From Gammaproteobacteria bacterium (GTDB lineage: Bacteria; Pseudomonadota; Gammaproteobacteria; SZUA-152), in the NCBI GenBank assembly GCA_029882975.1, contig JAOUJW010000002.1, forward strand, positions 62,001 to 126,000: 64,000 bases of DNA, written 5' to 3'. Under the pieces are notes generated by a model. The model saw only the letters and a program-made list of their open reading frames with translations. It did not search any database and was not told where the DNA came from. A program made the position numbers and the translations under genes. Below, in pieces: positions 15,053 to 25,792 of this stretch (positions are counted from its first letter, which is position 1; each line of letters starts with the position of its first letter).

Positions 15053-16126
15053 ATGTCCCGCGTGCCGACATATTTCATCTTGTGCTTTTTCATACTCACC
15101 GCCTGTTCCAACAGCGATGACGACAATAAGACAAAGAAAGACAAACCTCACCTGGTGGAAACCGTCAAGGTGGAGGAAAAAAGCCTGGGCATCACCCGCG
15201 TGCGTACCGGCACCTTGCGATCCCTCAAAGAGGTTAAGGTATTTACTCAGGAAGAAGGACAAATCACCCACTTGCCATTTTATGAAGGCGATACGGTTAA
15301 AAAGGGTGAGTTGGTGGCACGCCTGGATGACAAATTGCTGAGCGCCCAACTTAACCGGACCAAGGCCACTCGCATAAAAGCGGAAAAAGACCTGCAAAGA
15401 GTTCAAGGTTTATATAAGCGTAAATTGGTTTCCGATGAAGAACTGGCGCGTGCTGAAACCGAACACCAAGTCGCTTTGGCTGACGAACTCGTACTGCTAA
15501 CCCGGAAAAAGTACGCCACCATTCAAGCCCCCATCTCCGGCGTGATCACCGAACGGAACAATGAAGCTGGGAATGTAGCCACCAAATACAGTCACTTGCT
15601 AACTATTGCAGATCCGGCTTCTTTAATTACCACGGTCAATGTTTCTGAACTGGTGCTGGTACATTTAAAACTTCAAGACCAAACCGGCGTTTCCATAGAC
15701 GCTCTGGGGACGGAAATCTTCCCGGGAGAGATCACGCGAATTCACCCCAAACTGGATCCAGTAACACATCAAGGCACGATAGAAGTACAGTTAAAATCCG
15801 TACCTGAACAAGCTCGCCCCGGACAATTGTGCCGGGTCATGCTACATACCCAAATCAGTCCCCGTATTCTGATTCCGTTTCAAGCCTTGCGCAGTGATGC
15901 GGAAGGTGAGTATGTGTTTAAATTGAACGAAGAAAACCATGCCATTCGCACCTCCGTAATCAGTGGACAGCGCCTGGATGAGCATATAGAAATCGTACGC
16001 GGTCTACGCCCCGGAGAAACCGTGGTTACCAAAGGTTTTCTAGGCTTAACACCCAATAAAAGCGTGAAACCGGTCAACCGGGAAAGTCCTTCCAAGACAA
16101 GCCAAACTTCGTCAACTCAACCATGA
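15053..16126 (+). CDS. RND efflux periplasmic adaptor lipoprotein (membrane fusion protein)
   Basis: 357 residues. The N-terminus is a lipoprotein signal with lipobox LTAC (Cys18). Barrel and lipoyl half-motifs follow (GTLRSLKEVKVFTQEEGQI near 55-75, and 'YATIQAPISGVITERNNEAG' near 155). Between them is an alpha-helical hairpin of about 60 residues, then the beta-barrel and membrane-proximal domains (PRILIPFQALRSD). This is the AcrA/MexA-type layout. The stop overlaps the start of the pump gene by four bases (ATGA, 16123-16126), so they are coupled. No TolC-type gene follows; a channel must be supplied from elsewhere, for example the one at 51544. Confidence 0.92.
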   Translation: MSRVPTYFILCFFILTACSNSDDDNKTKKDKPHLVETVKVEEKSLGITRVRTGTLRSLKEVKVFTQEEGQITHLPFYEGDTVKKGELVARLDDKLLSAQLNRTKATRIKAEKDLQRVQGLYKRKLVSDEELARAETEHQVALADELVLLTRKKYATIQAPISGVITERNNEAGNVATKYSHLLTIADPASLITTVNVSELVLVHLKLQDQTGVSIDALGTEIFPGEITRIHPKLDPVTHQGTIEVQLKSVPEQARPGQLCRVMLHTQISPRILIPFQALRSDAEGEYVFKLNEENHAIRTSVISGQRLDEHIEIVRGLRPGETVVTKGFLGLTPNKSVKPVNRESPSKTSQTSSTQP

Positions 16127-19100
16127 CCCAGCCTACATCGAATCCAAAAAACATGAACCCCAAGCATGGCGGGGGCTTAGCGCAATGGTCGGTTGCCCAT
16201 CCCGTTGGGGTCACTATGATAGCACTTGCGATCATTGTTCTGGGTTTGTTTTCCTTGGGTAAACTGGCCATTGATTTATTACCTCATCTGATCTATCCGG
16301 AAATTCGGGTTAGGATCCTGGATCCGGGGGTATCAGCCACTGTCATGGAAGACAGAGTCACGCGCCAACTGGAGGAACAGCTGGCCATTACCGAAGATGC
16401 TATCTCGGTACAGTCCAACACGACCCTTGGTCTCACCACCGTTGACCTATCCTTCTCTTACGGTAAAGATATCGACATTGCCTTGCGCGATGCCAGTACG
16501 CGACTGGATCGTGCCAAACGATTTCTCCCCGACACCATCAATCCCCCCATGATTTATAAGCTGGATCCGTCACAAATTCCGGTGCAAGAATTTGTGATCA
16601 GTTCCAATCTACGCAACCCGGTGGAATTGCGCAGCTGGGTGGATGATGTTTTGCGAAAATGGTTCCTCAACTTACCAGGGGTGGCCGCTGCCGAAGTGGG
16701 TGGCGGCTTGATTCGGGAAATTCATATATTGCCGGATCAACAACGATTGGCCGGAGTTGGCCTGAGCATGAAGGAACTGATCGATGCCTTAGAGCGGGGA
16801 AACCGTGAGGACCCCACTGGCCGTTTGTTAATGCAACATCAGGAGCTCAGCGGCCGAATCAGCGGTCGGTTTAACAAGGTAGAGCACATTCAGAAATTAC
16901 CCTTGAGAACGGCCGGCGGTAAAACCATTTACCTGGGAGAAGTGGCGCAAGTAAAAGACACGCACGGAGATGAACGCCTACGCGTGCGCTCCAACACCAT
17001 TCCCGGTGTAAAACTGTCTATACAAAAACAACCCAACGCCAATACCATAGCGGTGGTTGATGTAGTGAGCCGGCGATTGGCTTGGCTACAACAGCAACAA
17101 TTATTTCCTGAGGATATCACCATCACCTCTGTGGCGGATCAATCGATTTATGTGCGTCAAGCTCTCAGTAATTCCAGTCTCGCGGCCGTGAGCGGTGCTT
17201 TGTTAGCCATGACGGTGGTCTATTTTTTCTTGGGTAACCTGCGCCGTACGCTGATTATTGGCAGCGCCATCCCTATCGCCATCATGGTAACCTTTATCAT
17301 TATGGGTGCGGGCGGACTGACCTTGAATATTATGACTTTAGGTGGTCTGGCCTTGGGCGTTGGCATGTTGGTGGACAACACTATCGTAATGCTGGAAAAC
17401 ATATATCGGCATCAATGCCAAGGTGAAACCGCCACCGTTGCGGGAACCCGAGCCGCAGCGGAAGTGAACAGCGCCATTGTAGCTTCTACCAGCACTAACT
17501 TGGCCGCCGTATTACCATTTCTTTTCATAGGCGGGCTTACCGGTTTGTTGTTCCGAGAACTGATTTTCACCATTTCTGCTGCTATTGCAGCTTCCATGGT
17601 CATTGCACTGACGCTCGTACCAACACTGGCGGCAAGGGTTCCCGTGGACGCAAAGAGCCGGTTTCGCACGCAAGTGGACACCGCAGTAATGTGGATGCAA
17701 TCGCATTATACAAAACTGGTGCGACGATCCTTAGAACTGCCCTGGCTCGCCCCGGTGATATTTACAAGCGCCATCATTTTCGCAGCCCCGGTATTTTTTA
17801 GTAATAAACAGGTGTTTCTCCCTAAAATGGATGACGGCCGCATTACCTTACGTATCCAGGCCGATCCAGGTATTTCCCTGGATGAAATGGACAATAGTGC
17901 TTCGAAAATTGAAAAACTGCTACTAGAGCAAAAAGAAACTCAGACTGTTTTCACACTGGCCGGGGGTGCCATTTTTGGGCGCACACAACGCGAAACCCCC
18001 AGCCAAACCACTATCATTGCCCAGTTGGTACCTTTAGCAGAACGGGACAAAAGCAGTGGCGAGTGGATTAAACATATGCAAAAGCAAATCTCTGCCTTAC
18101 AACTTGCTGGAATTAAGGTACGTATGACCCAACGTGGAGTCCGCGGTATTCGCACCGGCCGAGGTGACGATGACATCAGCCTCAGAATTCAAGGACCGGA
18201 ACTGGAGGTACTGGAGGAAATCGCTGCAAATTTGGTTGGACAATTAAAGCCAATAGCGGGTATGCAAAATTTGTCATACAGCTCCGAAGAGGAACAACTG
18301 GAAATATCCATAGAACCGGACCGTGAACGAGCCAATATTTTGGGATTGAATGTACAAGACATCAGCCAGGCCCTGCAAATTGCCCTGGAAGGCATCAAGG
18401 TCACGGAATATGTAGAGGGTGATCGTTCTTACAATGTGATTTTGCGTCTACCTCGGCGGGATATGGCAAACCCACAGGATCTGGAGTCCATCATGCTAAG
18501 CCCTGCAGTTGCAGGTCAACCGGCAATTTACCTGGGCAATGTCGCTGAGGTAAAACTGGTAAAGTCGCCGGCCAGTATAAAGCGAGACAACCAGCTTAGA
18601 ATTGTAGAAATCAGTGGCTCCATCGCCGATGACGCCACACTGGGCGGTGTCCTGGAAAAAATCGAGGCCATCCTAAACAGCTTCGAGCTACCTCAGGGAT
18701 ATACCCTCTATGAAGGCGGTGCCAAACAGGCACTGCAAGAAGGCAAACAACTCACGTATATTTTATTGAGTCTGGCTCTCTTTTTGGTTTTTGTGGTAAT
18801 GGCAGTGCAATACGAATCTCTGCGCAACCCCATCGTCATCATTATCAGCGTACCCTTTGCTTACATTGGTGTGGCGGTGGGATTGATGCTAACCGGAGCG
18901 TCCTTATCCATGCCCGTCTGGCTGGGCATGATAATGTTGGCCGGTATTGTGGTGAACAACGCCATTGTCTTAGTGGAATACATAGAAATCGTGCGCCAAA
19001 ACAGCAGCAATAAACACGAAGCCATTATAGAAGCCGCCGCCCTGCGTTTACGCCCCATTCTGATGACGACACTAACCACGGTGGTAGGCATGCTTCCCCT

Positions 19101-19257
19101 GGCCTTAGGCTTAGGGGAAGGTGCAGAAATGCTTCAACCTTTGGCGGTTTGTATAGTGTTTGGCTTAAGTTTTTCCATGTTGGTAAGCCTGTTGCTGGTA
19201 CCCACGTTGTATGCTTTATTCCACCCAGAGGATCAACTTGCAGTAAAACACGCCTAA
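16123..19257 (+). CDS. RND-family efflux permease
   Basis: 1044 residues, the normal size for the AcrB/HAE family: twelve predicted helices and two large periplasmic loops (about 55-345 and 560-870). In helix 4 the proton-relay position reads GMLVDN rather than the LVDD of AcrB, so only one of the two aspartates is kept, as in a subset of heavy-metal, lipid or hopanoid-type RND pumps. The N-terminus has a short soluble extension before WSVAHPVGVTMIALAI. It is translationally coupled to the adaptor lipoprotein upstream. Substrates cannot be read from sequence. Confidence 0.92.
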   Translation: MTQPTSNPKNMNPKHGGGLAQWSVAHPVGVTMIALAIIVLGLFSLGKLAIDLLPHLIYPEIRVRILDPGVSATVMEDRVTRQLEEQLAITEDAISVQSNTTLGLTTVDLSFSYGKDIDIALRDASTRLDRAKRFLPDTINPPMIYKLDPSQIPVQEFVISSNLRNPVELRSWVDDVLRKWFLNLPGVAAAEVGGGLIREIHILPDQQRLAGVGLSMKELIDALERGNREDPTGRLLMQHQELSGRISGRFNKVEHIQKLPLRTAGGKTIYLGEVAQVKDTHGDERLRVRSNTIPGVKLSIQKQPNANTIAVVDVVSRRLAWLQQQQLFPEDITITSVADQSIYVRQALSNSSLAAVSGALLAMTVVYFFLGNLRRTLIIGSAIPIAIMVTFIIMGAGGLTLNIMTLGGLALGVGMLVDNTIVMLENIYRHQCQGETATVAGTRAAAEVNSAIVASTSTNLAAVLPFLFIGGLTGLLFRELIFTISAAIAASMVIALTLVPTLAARVPVDAKSRFRTQVDTAVMWMQSHYTKLVRRSLELPWLAPVIFTSAIIFAAPVFFSNKQVFLPKMDDGRITLRIQADPGISLDEMDNSASKIEKLLLEQKETQTVFTLAGGAIFGRTQRETPSQTTIIAQLVPLAERDKSSGEWIKHMQKQISALQLAGIKVRMTQRGVRGIRTGRGDDDISLRIQGPELEVLEEIAANLVGQLKPIAGMQNLSYSSEEEQLEISIEPDRERANILGLNVQDISQALQIALEGIKVTEYVEGDRSYNVILRLPRRDMANPQDLESIMLSPAVAGQPAIYLGNVAEVKLVKSPASIKRDNQLRIVEISGSIADDATLGGVLEKIEAILNSFELPQGYTLYEGGAKQALQEGKQLTYILLSLALFLVFVVMAVQYESLRNPIVIIISVPFAYIGVAVGLMLTGASLSMPVWLGMIMLAGIVVNNAIVLVEYIEIVRQNSSNKHEAIIEAAALRLRPILMTTLTTVVGMLPLALGLGEGAEMLQPLAVCIVFGLSFSMLVSLLLVPTLYALFHPEDQLAVKHA

Positions 19258-19275
19258 AACCCTCATCTACCCTAC

Positions 19276-20964
19276 TTATGACTTTTCCAGCTTCGCCCAG
19301 GTATCCCGCAGGGTAACCACACGATTGAAAATAGGCTTGTTACCGGGCAATTGCATAGGATCGAGACAAAAATAACCTTCTCGCTCAAATTGCACCTGCT
19401 GACCGGGTTCACTGTTTGCCAATGTCGCTTCCAGATAACACTCTGTCAAAGTCAGCAATGAGTTAACGTTGAGATGTTCTTTAAAATCTTTACCATCCTT
19501 AGTGGCATCGGGCGTAGGGTGGTCAAACAAACGATCGTATAAACGCACCTCGGCCTGTACCGCAGTGCGTGCGTCCACCCAATGAATCACACCTTTGACT
19601 TTGCGCCCCTCAGGATTTTTCCCCAAGGTATTTTCATCGTGACTGCAATGCAATTCGATAATGTTCCCGTGGGCATCTTTAATGACTTCATCACAACGTA
19701 TAACGTAGGCATTACGCAATCGCACTTCCCCACCGGGAATGAGACGCTTGTATTTTTTCGGTGGATTTTCACTAAAATCGTCTCGATCTATATACAGTTC
19801 CCGGGAAAAACTCAACATGCGTGTACCCATAGTTTCGTCCTGGGGATGATTATGTGAACTGAGCTGCTCCTGTTTTTCGTCCGGATAATTCGTGAGAATG
19901 ACTTTCAAAGGTCGCAACACAGCCATGCGCCGGGGTGCACTAATATTTAAATCGTTACGAATGCAGTCTTCCAGCACACTCATTTCCACCAGATTATCCG
20001 CTTTGGTCACGCCAATACGGTGGCAAAACTCACGAATCGACGCAGCGGTATAGCCGCGACGACGAATACCGGCCAATGTAGGCATACGCGGATCATCCCA
20101 GCCTTCCACATAACCGCCCTCAACCAATTCGGTAAGCTTGCGTTTGCTCACTACCGTGTATTCCAAATTCAAACGGGAAAACTCGATTTGCTGCGGGTGA
20201 CACGGGGTTTGCAACTCATCCAAAAACCAGTCGTACAAAGGCCGGTGGTCTTCAAACTCCAAGGTACAAATAGAATGCGTAATGGATTCGAGCGCATCGG
20301 ATACACAATGAGTAAAATCATACATGGGATAGATACACCAATTGGCGCCGGTTTGATGGTGGACTACGCCATGTCGAATCCGGTATAACGTGGGATCACG
20401 CAGATTGATATTGGGTGACGCCATGTCAATTTTTGCCCGAAGCACTTTTTCACCGTCACCAAACTCACCGGCGCGCATACGCGCAAATAAATCCAGGTTC
20501 TCATCCACCGAACGATTACGATGGGGGCTGTTTTTACCCGCCTCGGTCAAGGTACCGCGAAAATCACGAATTTCCTCGGCACTAAGGTCATCTACATAAG
20601 CCTTACCCTTCTGAATCAGCTGCACAGCATAATCGTATAATTGCTCGAAATAATTCGAGGCAAAATACATGCGATCGCCCCAATCATATCCCAACCAGCG
20701 TACATCGTTCTGAATGGCTTCAACGAATTCAGCATTCTCCTTGTGGGGATTGGTATCATCAAAACGCAGGTTGCAGCTACCTTTATAATCCTGGGCAATA
20801 CCGAAGTTCAAAACGATGGATTTAGCGTGTCCGATATGCAAATAGCCATTGGGCTCCGGCGGGAAACGGGTGGCCACCCGGCCTTCGTTTTTGCCCACTG
20901 CCAAATCCTTATCTATGATTTGACGTACAAAATTACTGGGCGCAGACTTCTCGGAATCGCTCAT
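19276..20964 (-). CDS. glnS: Glutaminyl-tRNA synthetase
   Basis: 562 residues from ATG 20964 (AGGA ten bases upstream). The frame continues 36 codons upstream, but that would exceed the usual 550-560 residues. The class I signature [16 protein letters not shown] carries HIGH at 43-46, and VVSKRKL supplies the KMSKS-type loop near residue 265. The two-part beta-barrel anticodon-binding C-terminus is complete and ends with an [10 protein letters not shown] tail. It charges tRNA-Gln directly, so this organism should not need the amidotransferase route for glutamine. It is convergent with the RND operon (18 bp apart). Confidence 0.97.
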   Translation of the reverse strand: MSDSEKSAPSNFVRQIIDKDLAVGKNEGRVATRFPPEPNGYLHIGHAKSIVLNFGIAQDYKGSCNLRFDDTNPHKENAEFVEAIQNDVRWLGYDWGDRMYFASNYFEQLYDYAVQLIQKGKAYVDDLSAEEIRDFRGTLTEAGKNSPHRNRSVDENLDLFARMRAGEFGDGEKVLRAKIDMASPNINLRDPTLYRIRHGVVHHQTGANWCIYPMYDFTHCVSDALESITHSICTLEFEDHRPLYDWFLDELQTPCHPQQIEFSRLNLEYTVVSKRKLTELVEGGYVEGWDDPRMPTLAGIRRRGYTAASIREFCHRIGVTKADNLVEMSVLEDCIRNDLNISAPRRMAVLRPLKVILTNYPDEKQEQLSSHNHPQDETMGTRMLSFSRELYIDRDDFSENPPKKYKRLIPGGEVRLRNAYVIRCDEVIKDAHGNIIELHCSHDENTLGKNPEGRKVKGVIHWVDARTAVQAEVRLYDRLFDHPTPDATKDGKDFKEHLNVNSLLTLTECYLEATLANSEPGQQVQFEREGYFCLDPMQLPGNKPIFNRVVTLRDTWAKLEKS

Positions 20965-21172
20965 GTTTTCTGTTTCCTTATCCATGCATTGTTTAATGAG
21001 GGCGAAGTTTATCATTTCTACCCGCAAAGCAGTATAGACGCTCCCCATGCGCCTGCACATGCTGCTTCCCATTGGACGTACTTGACCGCCCCGGTGCGCT
21101 TGACAGCCGTTGGGTTTTGAATCACTGTAGCTGCCAAATTATAACCGCACACCACACCACGATTTGATACAC

Positions 21173-23374
21173 ATGCAAACGACCGGCCCCACCAAACCAC
21201 CGTGTGAAACCACTGCGCAACCTACTGATAATATAGATGTTTCTGAAAAAATAAACCAGGCCCGAGAAATTTTGCGGCTCAAATACGGTTACTCGGAATT
21301 TCGCTTAAAACAGGAAGACATTATCAGCACCCTCCTAAAGGGAGAGGATGCATTGGCCCTGCTGCCCACAGGCGGCGGTAAATCCCTGTGCTACCAAATC
21401 CCTTCCCTGGTGCGGCAAGGCACCGGAGTGGTAATTTCCCCCCTCATTGCCTTAATGCAAGACCAAGTGGATGCGCTACGTCAATTGGGAATCCGTGCCG
21501 CTTATCTCAATTCCAGCCAGGATGGTGCGACGCAAAGACAAATTGAAACCCAACTGCTACGCCAGGAATTGGATTTACTGTATATTGCACCGGAACGCTT
21601 ATTGACCGAACGCCTATTACAGCAATTGGAGCAAACCCACATTGCCTTGTTCGCCATCGATGAAGCCCACTGCGTATCGCAATGGGGACATGACTTTCGC
21701 AAGGAATACCAGCAACTATCCGTATTACATCAACGCTTCCCCCATACACCGCGCATTGCCTTGACGGCAACGGCTGATGAGCGCACTCGCCGGGAAATTG
21801 TCGCGCAATTGAATTTAAGCAATGCCCGCATTTTTATAAACAGTTTCGATAGACCCAATATTCACTACCGCATCAACGATGGTAACAACGCCCGAGAGCA
21901 GCTGTGGCGCTTTATTAACCGGGAACACCCAAACGATGCAGGTATTGTCTATTGTCTGTCACGGAGAAAGGTGGAAAGCGTGGCCGAGTGGTTCAATAAA
22001 AAAGGACGAACCGCGCTTGCCTATCACGCCGGACTGCCGGACGCTGTGCGTCAACAAAACCAAGAGCGTTTCCTGCGAGAGAACGGCCTCATCATTGTCG
22101 CCACCATCGCCTTTGGTATGGGGATTGATAAACCTGATGTCCGCTTTGTAGCACACCTGAATCTTCCCAAAAGTATTGAGGCCTACTACCAGGAAACCGG
22201 CCGTGCGGGCCGAGACCAAAAACCGGCAAATGCCTGGATGAGTTTTGGTTTGCAGGATGTCATGACCCTACGTCACTGGGTAGAACAGGCCGATGCAGAT
22301 GAACGCTACAAACGCGTGAGCCTGCAAAAATTGGAAGCCATGCTCGGACTGTGCGAAATGAGCTCGTGCCGCCGTCAAGCCTTACTCAAATATTTCGGTG
22401 AATCCCTGGAACAGCGCTGCGGCAACTGTGACAATTGCGTGTCTCCGCCGGAACAATGGGACGGAACCGTGGTGGCACAAAAAATTCTTTCTTGTATTGT
22501 CAGAACAGGGCAACGCTTCGGTGTTGGCTATATCATTGATGTACTTTTAGGAAACAACAACGAGCGCATTCAACGCAATGGCCATGACCGCATCAGCACC
22601 TTTGGAATCGGTACCGAGTTGAGCGGAGCAGAATGGCGTTCTGTGCTACGCCAATTGGCAGCACAATCCTATATCAGCACCGACTTGGAAGGCCACGGCT
22701 CGCTCCTACTCAATGAAAAATGCAGACCCTTGCTCCGCGGCGAAACCCGGATTCAGTTCCGAAAAACCAGTGAAAAAATCCATGCACCGGAGAAACCCAA
22801 ACAACAAAATATCAACACTTGGGATGAAGAATTGCTGGCCGCACTAAAAACCCTGCGCCAACAACTGGCCGCAGAACAAAACGTACCCGCGTACATTATT
22901 TTTCACGACCAAACCTTGATAGACGTGGCGGCCCTGCGACCGGCCAATCTTACGGAACTGAGCCGCATCAACGGCATTGGCCAACAAAAACTGGATCGTT
23001 ACGGTGAGGCAGTATTGCAACAGGTGGCCACTCACCCCCTGCCGAATGTACTAAAAAACAATTTCAGCAATACCATTAATGAAACCCTGTATTTGTACAG
23101 TCGCGATATGGATGTGGACGCCATAGCCCAGCACCGGGATCTAAAACCGGCGACGATACTGGGACACTTTGCTGAAGCCATAGAAGCGGGTATGCTGCAA
23201 TTAGATGACGTATTGCAACTGGATGAAGATACGGTCACCGAAATCCTGCTTACGGCAGAATCACTCCAACTGGCAGCCGACGACAGTCTTAAATCCCTGT
23301 TCCACGCCTTTAATGGCGAACACGATTACGGCGTACTCAAATGCGTGGTAGCGGGACAACTACGATCACGATAG
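21173..23374 (+). CDS. recQ: ATP-dependent DNA helicase RecQ
   Basis: 733 residues from ATG 21173; a TTG nine bases earlier is also in frame. Helicase motif I is LPTGGGKS (GGGKS at 67-71). The DEAH box reads [16 protein letters not shown], followed by SAT-equivalent ALTATADE and motif [10 protein letters not shown]. The zinc-binding RecQ-C cysteines are in CEMSSCRR and CGNCDNC near 400-425, followed by the winged-helix region. An HRDC domain ([24 protein letters not shown]) lies near 590-620. About 100 more residues follow with an HTH-like segment ([20 protein letters not shown]), making it longer than the 609-residue E. coli enzyme. It unwinds DNA 3' to 5' in recombination repair. Confidence 0.96.
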   Translation: MQTTGPTKPPCETTAQPTDNIDVSEKINQAREILRLKYGYSEFRLKQEDIISTLLKGEDALALLPTGGGKSLCYQIPSLVRQGTGVVISPLIALMQDQVDALRQLGIRAAYLNSSQDGATQRQIETQLLRQELDLLYIAPERLLTERLLQQLEQTHIALFAIDEAHCVSQWGHDFRKEYQQLSVLHQRFPHTPRIALTATADERTRREIVAQLNLSNARIFINSFDRPNIHYRINDGNNAREQLWRFINREHPNDAGIVYCLSRRKVESVAEWFNKKGRTALAYHAGLPDAVRQQNQERFLRENGLIIVATIAFGMGIDKPDVRFVAHLNLPKSIEAYYQETGRAGRDQKPANAWMSFGLQDVMTLRHWVEQADADERYKRVSLQKLEAMLGLCEMSSCRRQALLKYFGESLEQRCGNCDNCVSPPEQWDGTVVAQKILSCIVRTGQRFGVGYIIDVLLGNNNERIQRNGHDRISTFGIGTELSGAEWRSVLRQLAAQSYISTDLEGHGSLLLNEKCRPLLRGETRIQFRKTSEKIHAPEKPKQQNINTWDEELLAALKTLRQQLAAEQNVPAYIIFHDQTLIDVAALRPANLTELSRINGIGQQKLDRYGEAVLQQVATHPLPNVLKNNFSNTINETLYLYSRDMDVDAIAQHRDLKPATILGHFAEAIEAGMLQLDDVLQLDEDTVTEILLTAESLQLAADDSLKSLFHAFNGEHDYGVLKCVVAGQLRSR

Positions 23375-23403
23375 CGACTGCCGCACTAAATCAGGCAACG
23401 CCA

Positions 23404-23736
23404 TTAGGCAACTGCCGGTCGCACCATGGGATAGGAATACTGAGACCAGGAGATGACACCGCCACGCAGATTATGCACATTGTCAAAACCGTTTTGCTGG
23501 AGAAACATACAGGCCTGTGCCGAACGAGCACCGCTGCGACAAATGACAACGACCGTGCCTTCCTTATTGATCTCCTGCAAACGCATTGGGACGGTGGCGA
23601 GAGGCATGAACAGGGCATTCTCTATGGTGCCCTGAGAAATCTCTCTCATTTCACGCACGTCCAACACTTGTACATCTTCTTGTTCCAGCCATTGGACCAA
23701 CTGGGGGGCATCAATTTCTTTAACACTAAAAAACAT
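23404..23736 (-). CDS. Single-domain cytoplasmic rhodanese
   Basis: 110 residues with no signal peptide. One complete rhodanese domain with the active-site loop CRSGAR (Cys66), typical of GlpE/YgaP-like sulfurtransferases, and the upstream VLDVREMREISQGTIENALFMP segment of the family. It probably passes sulfane sulfur in the cytoplasm. It is convergent with recQ, whose stop is 29 bp away, and no other gene is co-directional with it. With the proteins at 3610 and 25240 it is one of three rhodaneses in the window. Confidence 0.92.
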   Translation of the reverse strand: MFFSVKEIDAPQLVQWLEQEDVQVLDVREMREISQGTIENALFMPLATVPMRLQEINKEGTVVVICRSGARSAQACMFLQQNGFDNVHNLRGGVISWSQYSYPMVRPAVA

Positions 23737-23976
23737 ACATTTTCTCTATAAGCGACAAATCAAATTAGTATATAAGCTTCTTCTAATATTGTCCAGGATC
23801 GCATTGAAAAATATTTGTAAACACACCCAAAATTAATTCACCAATCCCAAACCAATCAAATTTCCCGGGAAAACACCCCGCCATTTGACTCGCTTAAGAT
23901 GGCATGTTAAACATGTGCCTTCCCACACTTAGAAAAATAAACAGTAACTCAAGGAATAGAAAGTTCAAAGAGGTGA

Positions 23977-24339
23977 ATGATGTTAAAATCCATAATAAAA
24001 TTAGGTGGTTATTCAATTGTTCTATTTAGTTTGCTGGTATCACAGGCTCAAGCAAACTCCATCAACTTAAGCGATCCCGCTGTATTGGGAGACTTAAAAC
24101 TCAGTTCGAACCAGCTCAAAGCGATTCAAAAAGCGGTGTTAAAAGCGCAAAAAAGTGCCATTGACGCAGAACACCAATGTGGTGAAGTACGTTTGGATTG
24201 CGTGGTTAGAGCGGCTCGGGAATGGAAATACCAGGGCGTAACCTACCGGGAGATCGTTGTAAACGTTCACATGGTTGGCCACGCCTCCCTTACCGTAGAA
24301 AAAATAAAGGGTAAATGGACCAAGGTCAACATTAAGTAA
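23977..24339 (+). CDS. Small secreted protein of unknown function
   Basis: 120 residues. ATG 23977 and ATG 23980 are both possible; GAGG at 23970-23973 is better spaced for the second. A signal peptide (to about residue 28, VSQAQA-NS) precedes a mature domain of about 92 residues. A helix rich in Lys/Ala (LKAIQKAVLKAQKSAIDAEH), a Cys pair (CGEVRLDC) and a basic C-terminal beta segment (GHASLTVEKIKGKWTKVNIK) can be seen. I do not recognise a family. An inverted repeat CATGTT-A-AACATG lies about 65 bp upstream (23903-23915) and could be an operator. A strong terminator follows. Confidence 0.75.
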   Translation: MMLKSIIKLGGYSIVLFSLLVSQAQANSINLSDPAVLGDLKLSSNQLKAIQKAVLKAQKSAIDAEHQCGEVRLDCVVRAAREWKYQGVTYREIVVNVHMVGHASLTVEKIKGKWTKVNIK

Positions 24340-24358
24340 GAAGCTGCGTTCCCAACAA

Positions 24359-24403
24359 ACAAACCCGGTAAAAGCGTGTTGGATTCGCTTTTACCGGGTT
24401 TGT
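24359..24403. terminator. Strong bidirectional hairpin terminator
   Basis: An 18-bp perfect stem (24359-24376/24386-24403) with a 9-base loop, sitting between the convergent genes ending at 24339 and 24431. A/T-rich stem ends give a T-tract on either strand. Confidence 0.85.
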
Positions 24404-24430
24404 CTTGAAACATCAGGCGGTGCCTTACCC

Positions 24431-24985
24431 TTATAATTCTTCCCCTTCATCACAAATTCGATTCACCACCGTTTTTCCCATTACCGTGGTGCCGCTTTGC
24501 CCTTCCCCTGCGCCCATCACTATGGTGGTCCCACTGGTGCTGGCGATCTGGGCGTTACAGGCAAGATTGATCACCGACTTACCCATAACATTCACTTTGG
24601 CTTTGAGACAGTACCATCCATTGGGATTTAACAACTCATAGTTCATATTGCCCATGACATTTACCCCAGGACGTACCACAATAAGTTGCGGATATTGTGT
24701 GGGCGTGTCGTCCACAATATTGTTGCCCACACCAAACACCTTGACCTGACCTTGCATCAGGCGGAATTTGATTTTTTGTTGATCCTTAAAAGGGTGCGAC
24801 TTTCCCCAGCTTCGCAGACAAGCCTCTACAGCCGGGCCGTAAGAAGATTTCATCCCGTATAAAGAATATTTCTCTGCATATTCTTTTTTACTTAAACCAT
24901 CCGCGTGGGCAATGCTGCTCGCCAGCAATAATACCCCCAACGTTTTTACTTGTGTACTTACTAGTGTGTTAAACAAAGTTTTCAT
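24431..24985 (-). CDS. Secreted protein with repeated V-M-G motifs
   Basis: 184 residues from ATG 24985; a GTG six bases upstream is in frame. A signal peptide (to about residue 29, ASSIAHA-DG) precedes a conserved N-terminal region with one Cys (VEACLRSWGKSHPF). From about residue 75 the chain becomes a short beta-repeat: GQVKVFGVGNNIV, GVNVMGNMNY, KVNVMGKSVINL, TTIVMGAGEG and GTTVMGKTVVNRI, each with V-x-V-x-G spacing. This suggests a small beta-helix or beta-roll on the cell surface or in the periplasm. A DUF3060-like relationship is possible but unconfirmed. Convergent with the secreted protein at 23977. Confidence 0.75.
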   Translation of the reverse strand: MKTLFNTLVSTQVKTLGVLLLASSIAHADGLSKKEYAEKYSLYGMKSSYGPAVEACLRSWGKSHPFKDQQKIKFRLMQGQVKVFGVGNNIVDDTPTQYPQLIVVRPGVNVMGNMNYELLNPNGWYCLKAKVNVMGKSVINLACNAQIASTSGTTIVMGAGEGQSGTTVMGKTVVNRICDEGEEL

Positions 24986-25239
24986 ACGCACTTTCTCTTC
25001 ACCCCTCCTGTTTCGATCAGTTATTGCTCCCTCAATGTATGGTCAGAAGCGTCTGACACAAATTCAACCGCCCACACTGAAATAGCTTACAAAATAGACA
25101 GCCGTTATCGCCAAAGTTCATCATCCAAAAACGACACGACGATGAAAAACCGTCTGAGCCCAAGCACTCCGTCGCCGCTAAACCTGTACGGGATCGCAGC
25201 TATGATTTAGTATCGCTATTATTTTGCGAGATTGATACC

Positions 25240-25668
25240 GTGCATAAACACTTGAGCCGTCTACCGTGCATCAAGCTCTCCATTCTCCTGCTGCTACTTT
25301 TGCAACTATTGCTGTCGAGTGGCTGCGGGTTTGTTCGGCCGGATTACTTAAAAATGGTCTCACCCGGGGAATTGCAACAAATACTGATTCAGGATAATGT
25401 CCTCCTGCTGGATGTACACGTCCCAAAACAAAAGCATATTCCGGGCACCGACCACCATATAGCCTTTTACCGAATCGATGAAAATGCCCATCTATATCCT
25501 GCCGACAAAACGACGCCCATTTATTTGTATTGCGAATCCGGGCCCATGGCTAATTGGGCTGCTCGCAGCCTTCACAACCTGGGATACCGCAATCTGATCA
25601 GTCTGGACGGCGGCACACACGCCTGGGAAAAGGCAGGCTTTGCCCTACAAGCTGAAGCAACACCTTGA
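25240..25668 (+). CDS. Rhodanese-domain lipoprotein
   Basis: 142 residues starting at GTG 25240. The N-terminus is a long Leu-rich lipoprotein signal with lipobox LSSGC (Cys29). A single rhodanese domain follows: VSPGELQQILIQDNVLLLDV, then the catalytic loop beginning CESGPM (Cys98) and a final GGTHAWEKAGF, the usual C-terminal motif. Membrane-tethered in the periplasm, it could work with the soluble periplasmic tandem rhodanese at 3610. The active-site loop CESGPMA differs from the CRxGxR of classical enzymes, so substrate preference may differ. A weak terminator follows. Confidence 0.88.
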   Translation: MHKHLSRLPCIKLSILLLLLLQLLLSSGCGFVRPDYLKMVSPGELQQILIQDNVLLLDVHVPKQKHIPGTDHHIAFYRIDENAHLYPADKTTPIYLYCESGPMANWAARSLHNLGYRNLISLDGGTHAWEKAGFALQAEATP

Positions 25669-25677
25669 TCCAAGTGT

Positions 25678-25704
25678 AAAAACCCTAATCTCTTGAGGTT
25701 TTTT
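25678..25704 (+). terminator. Probable terminator after the rhodanese lipoprotein gene
   Basis: AAAAACC pairs with GGTTTTTT across about 12 bases, with a T-run directly at the 3' side, 10 bp after the stop at 25668. The stem is short and A-T rich. Confidence 0.5.
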
Positions 25705-25792
25705 GATCCCATATAGCCCCTTTGAGACCGCCCCTACAGCACGTATACTATAATTTTTGTAAGATGGTATTTGTAAGACACAGGAACAGGCA

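Noticed and set aside
21018-21172. Upstream frame extension of glnS (to 21072) as the true N-terminus
   Set aside because: It would add 36 residues without homology and no ribosome site. ATG 20964 fits the family length.
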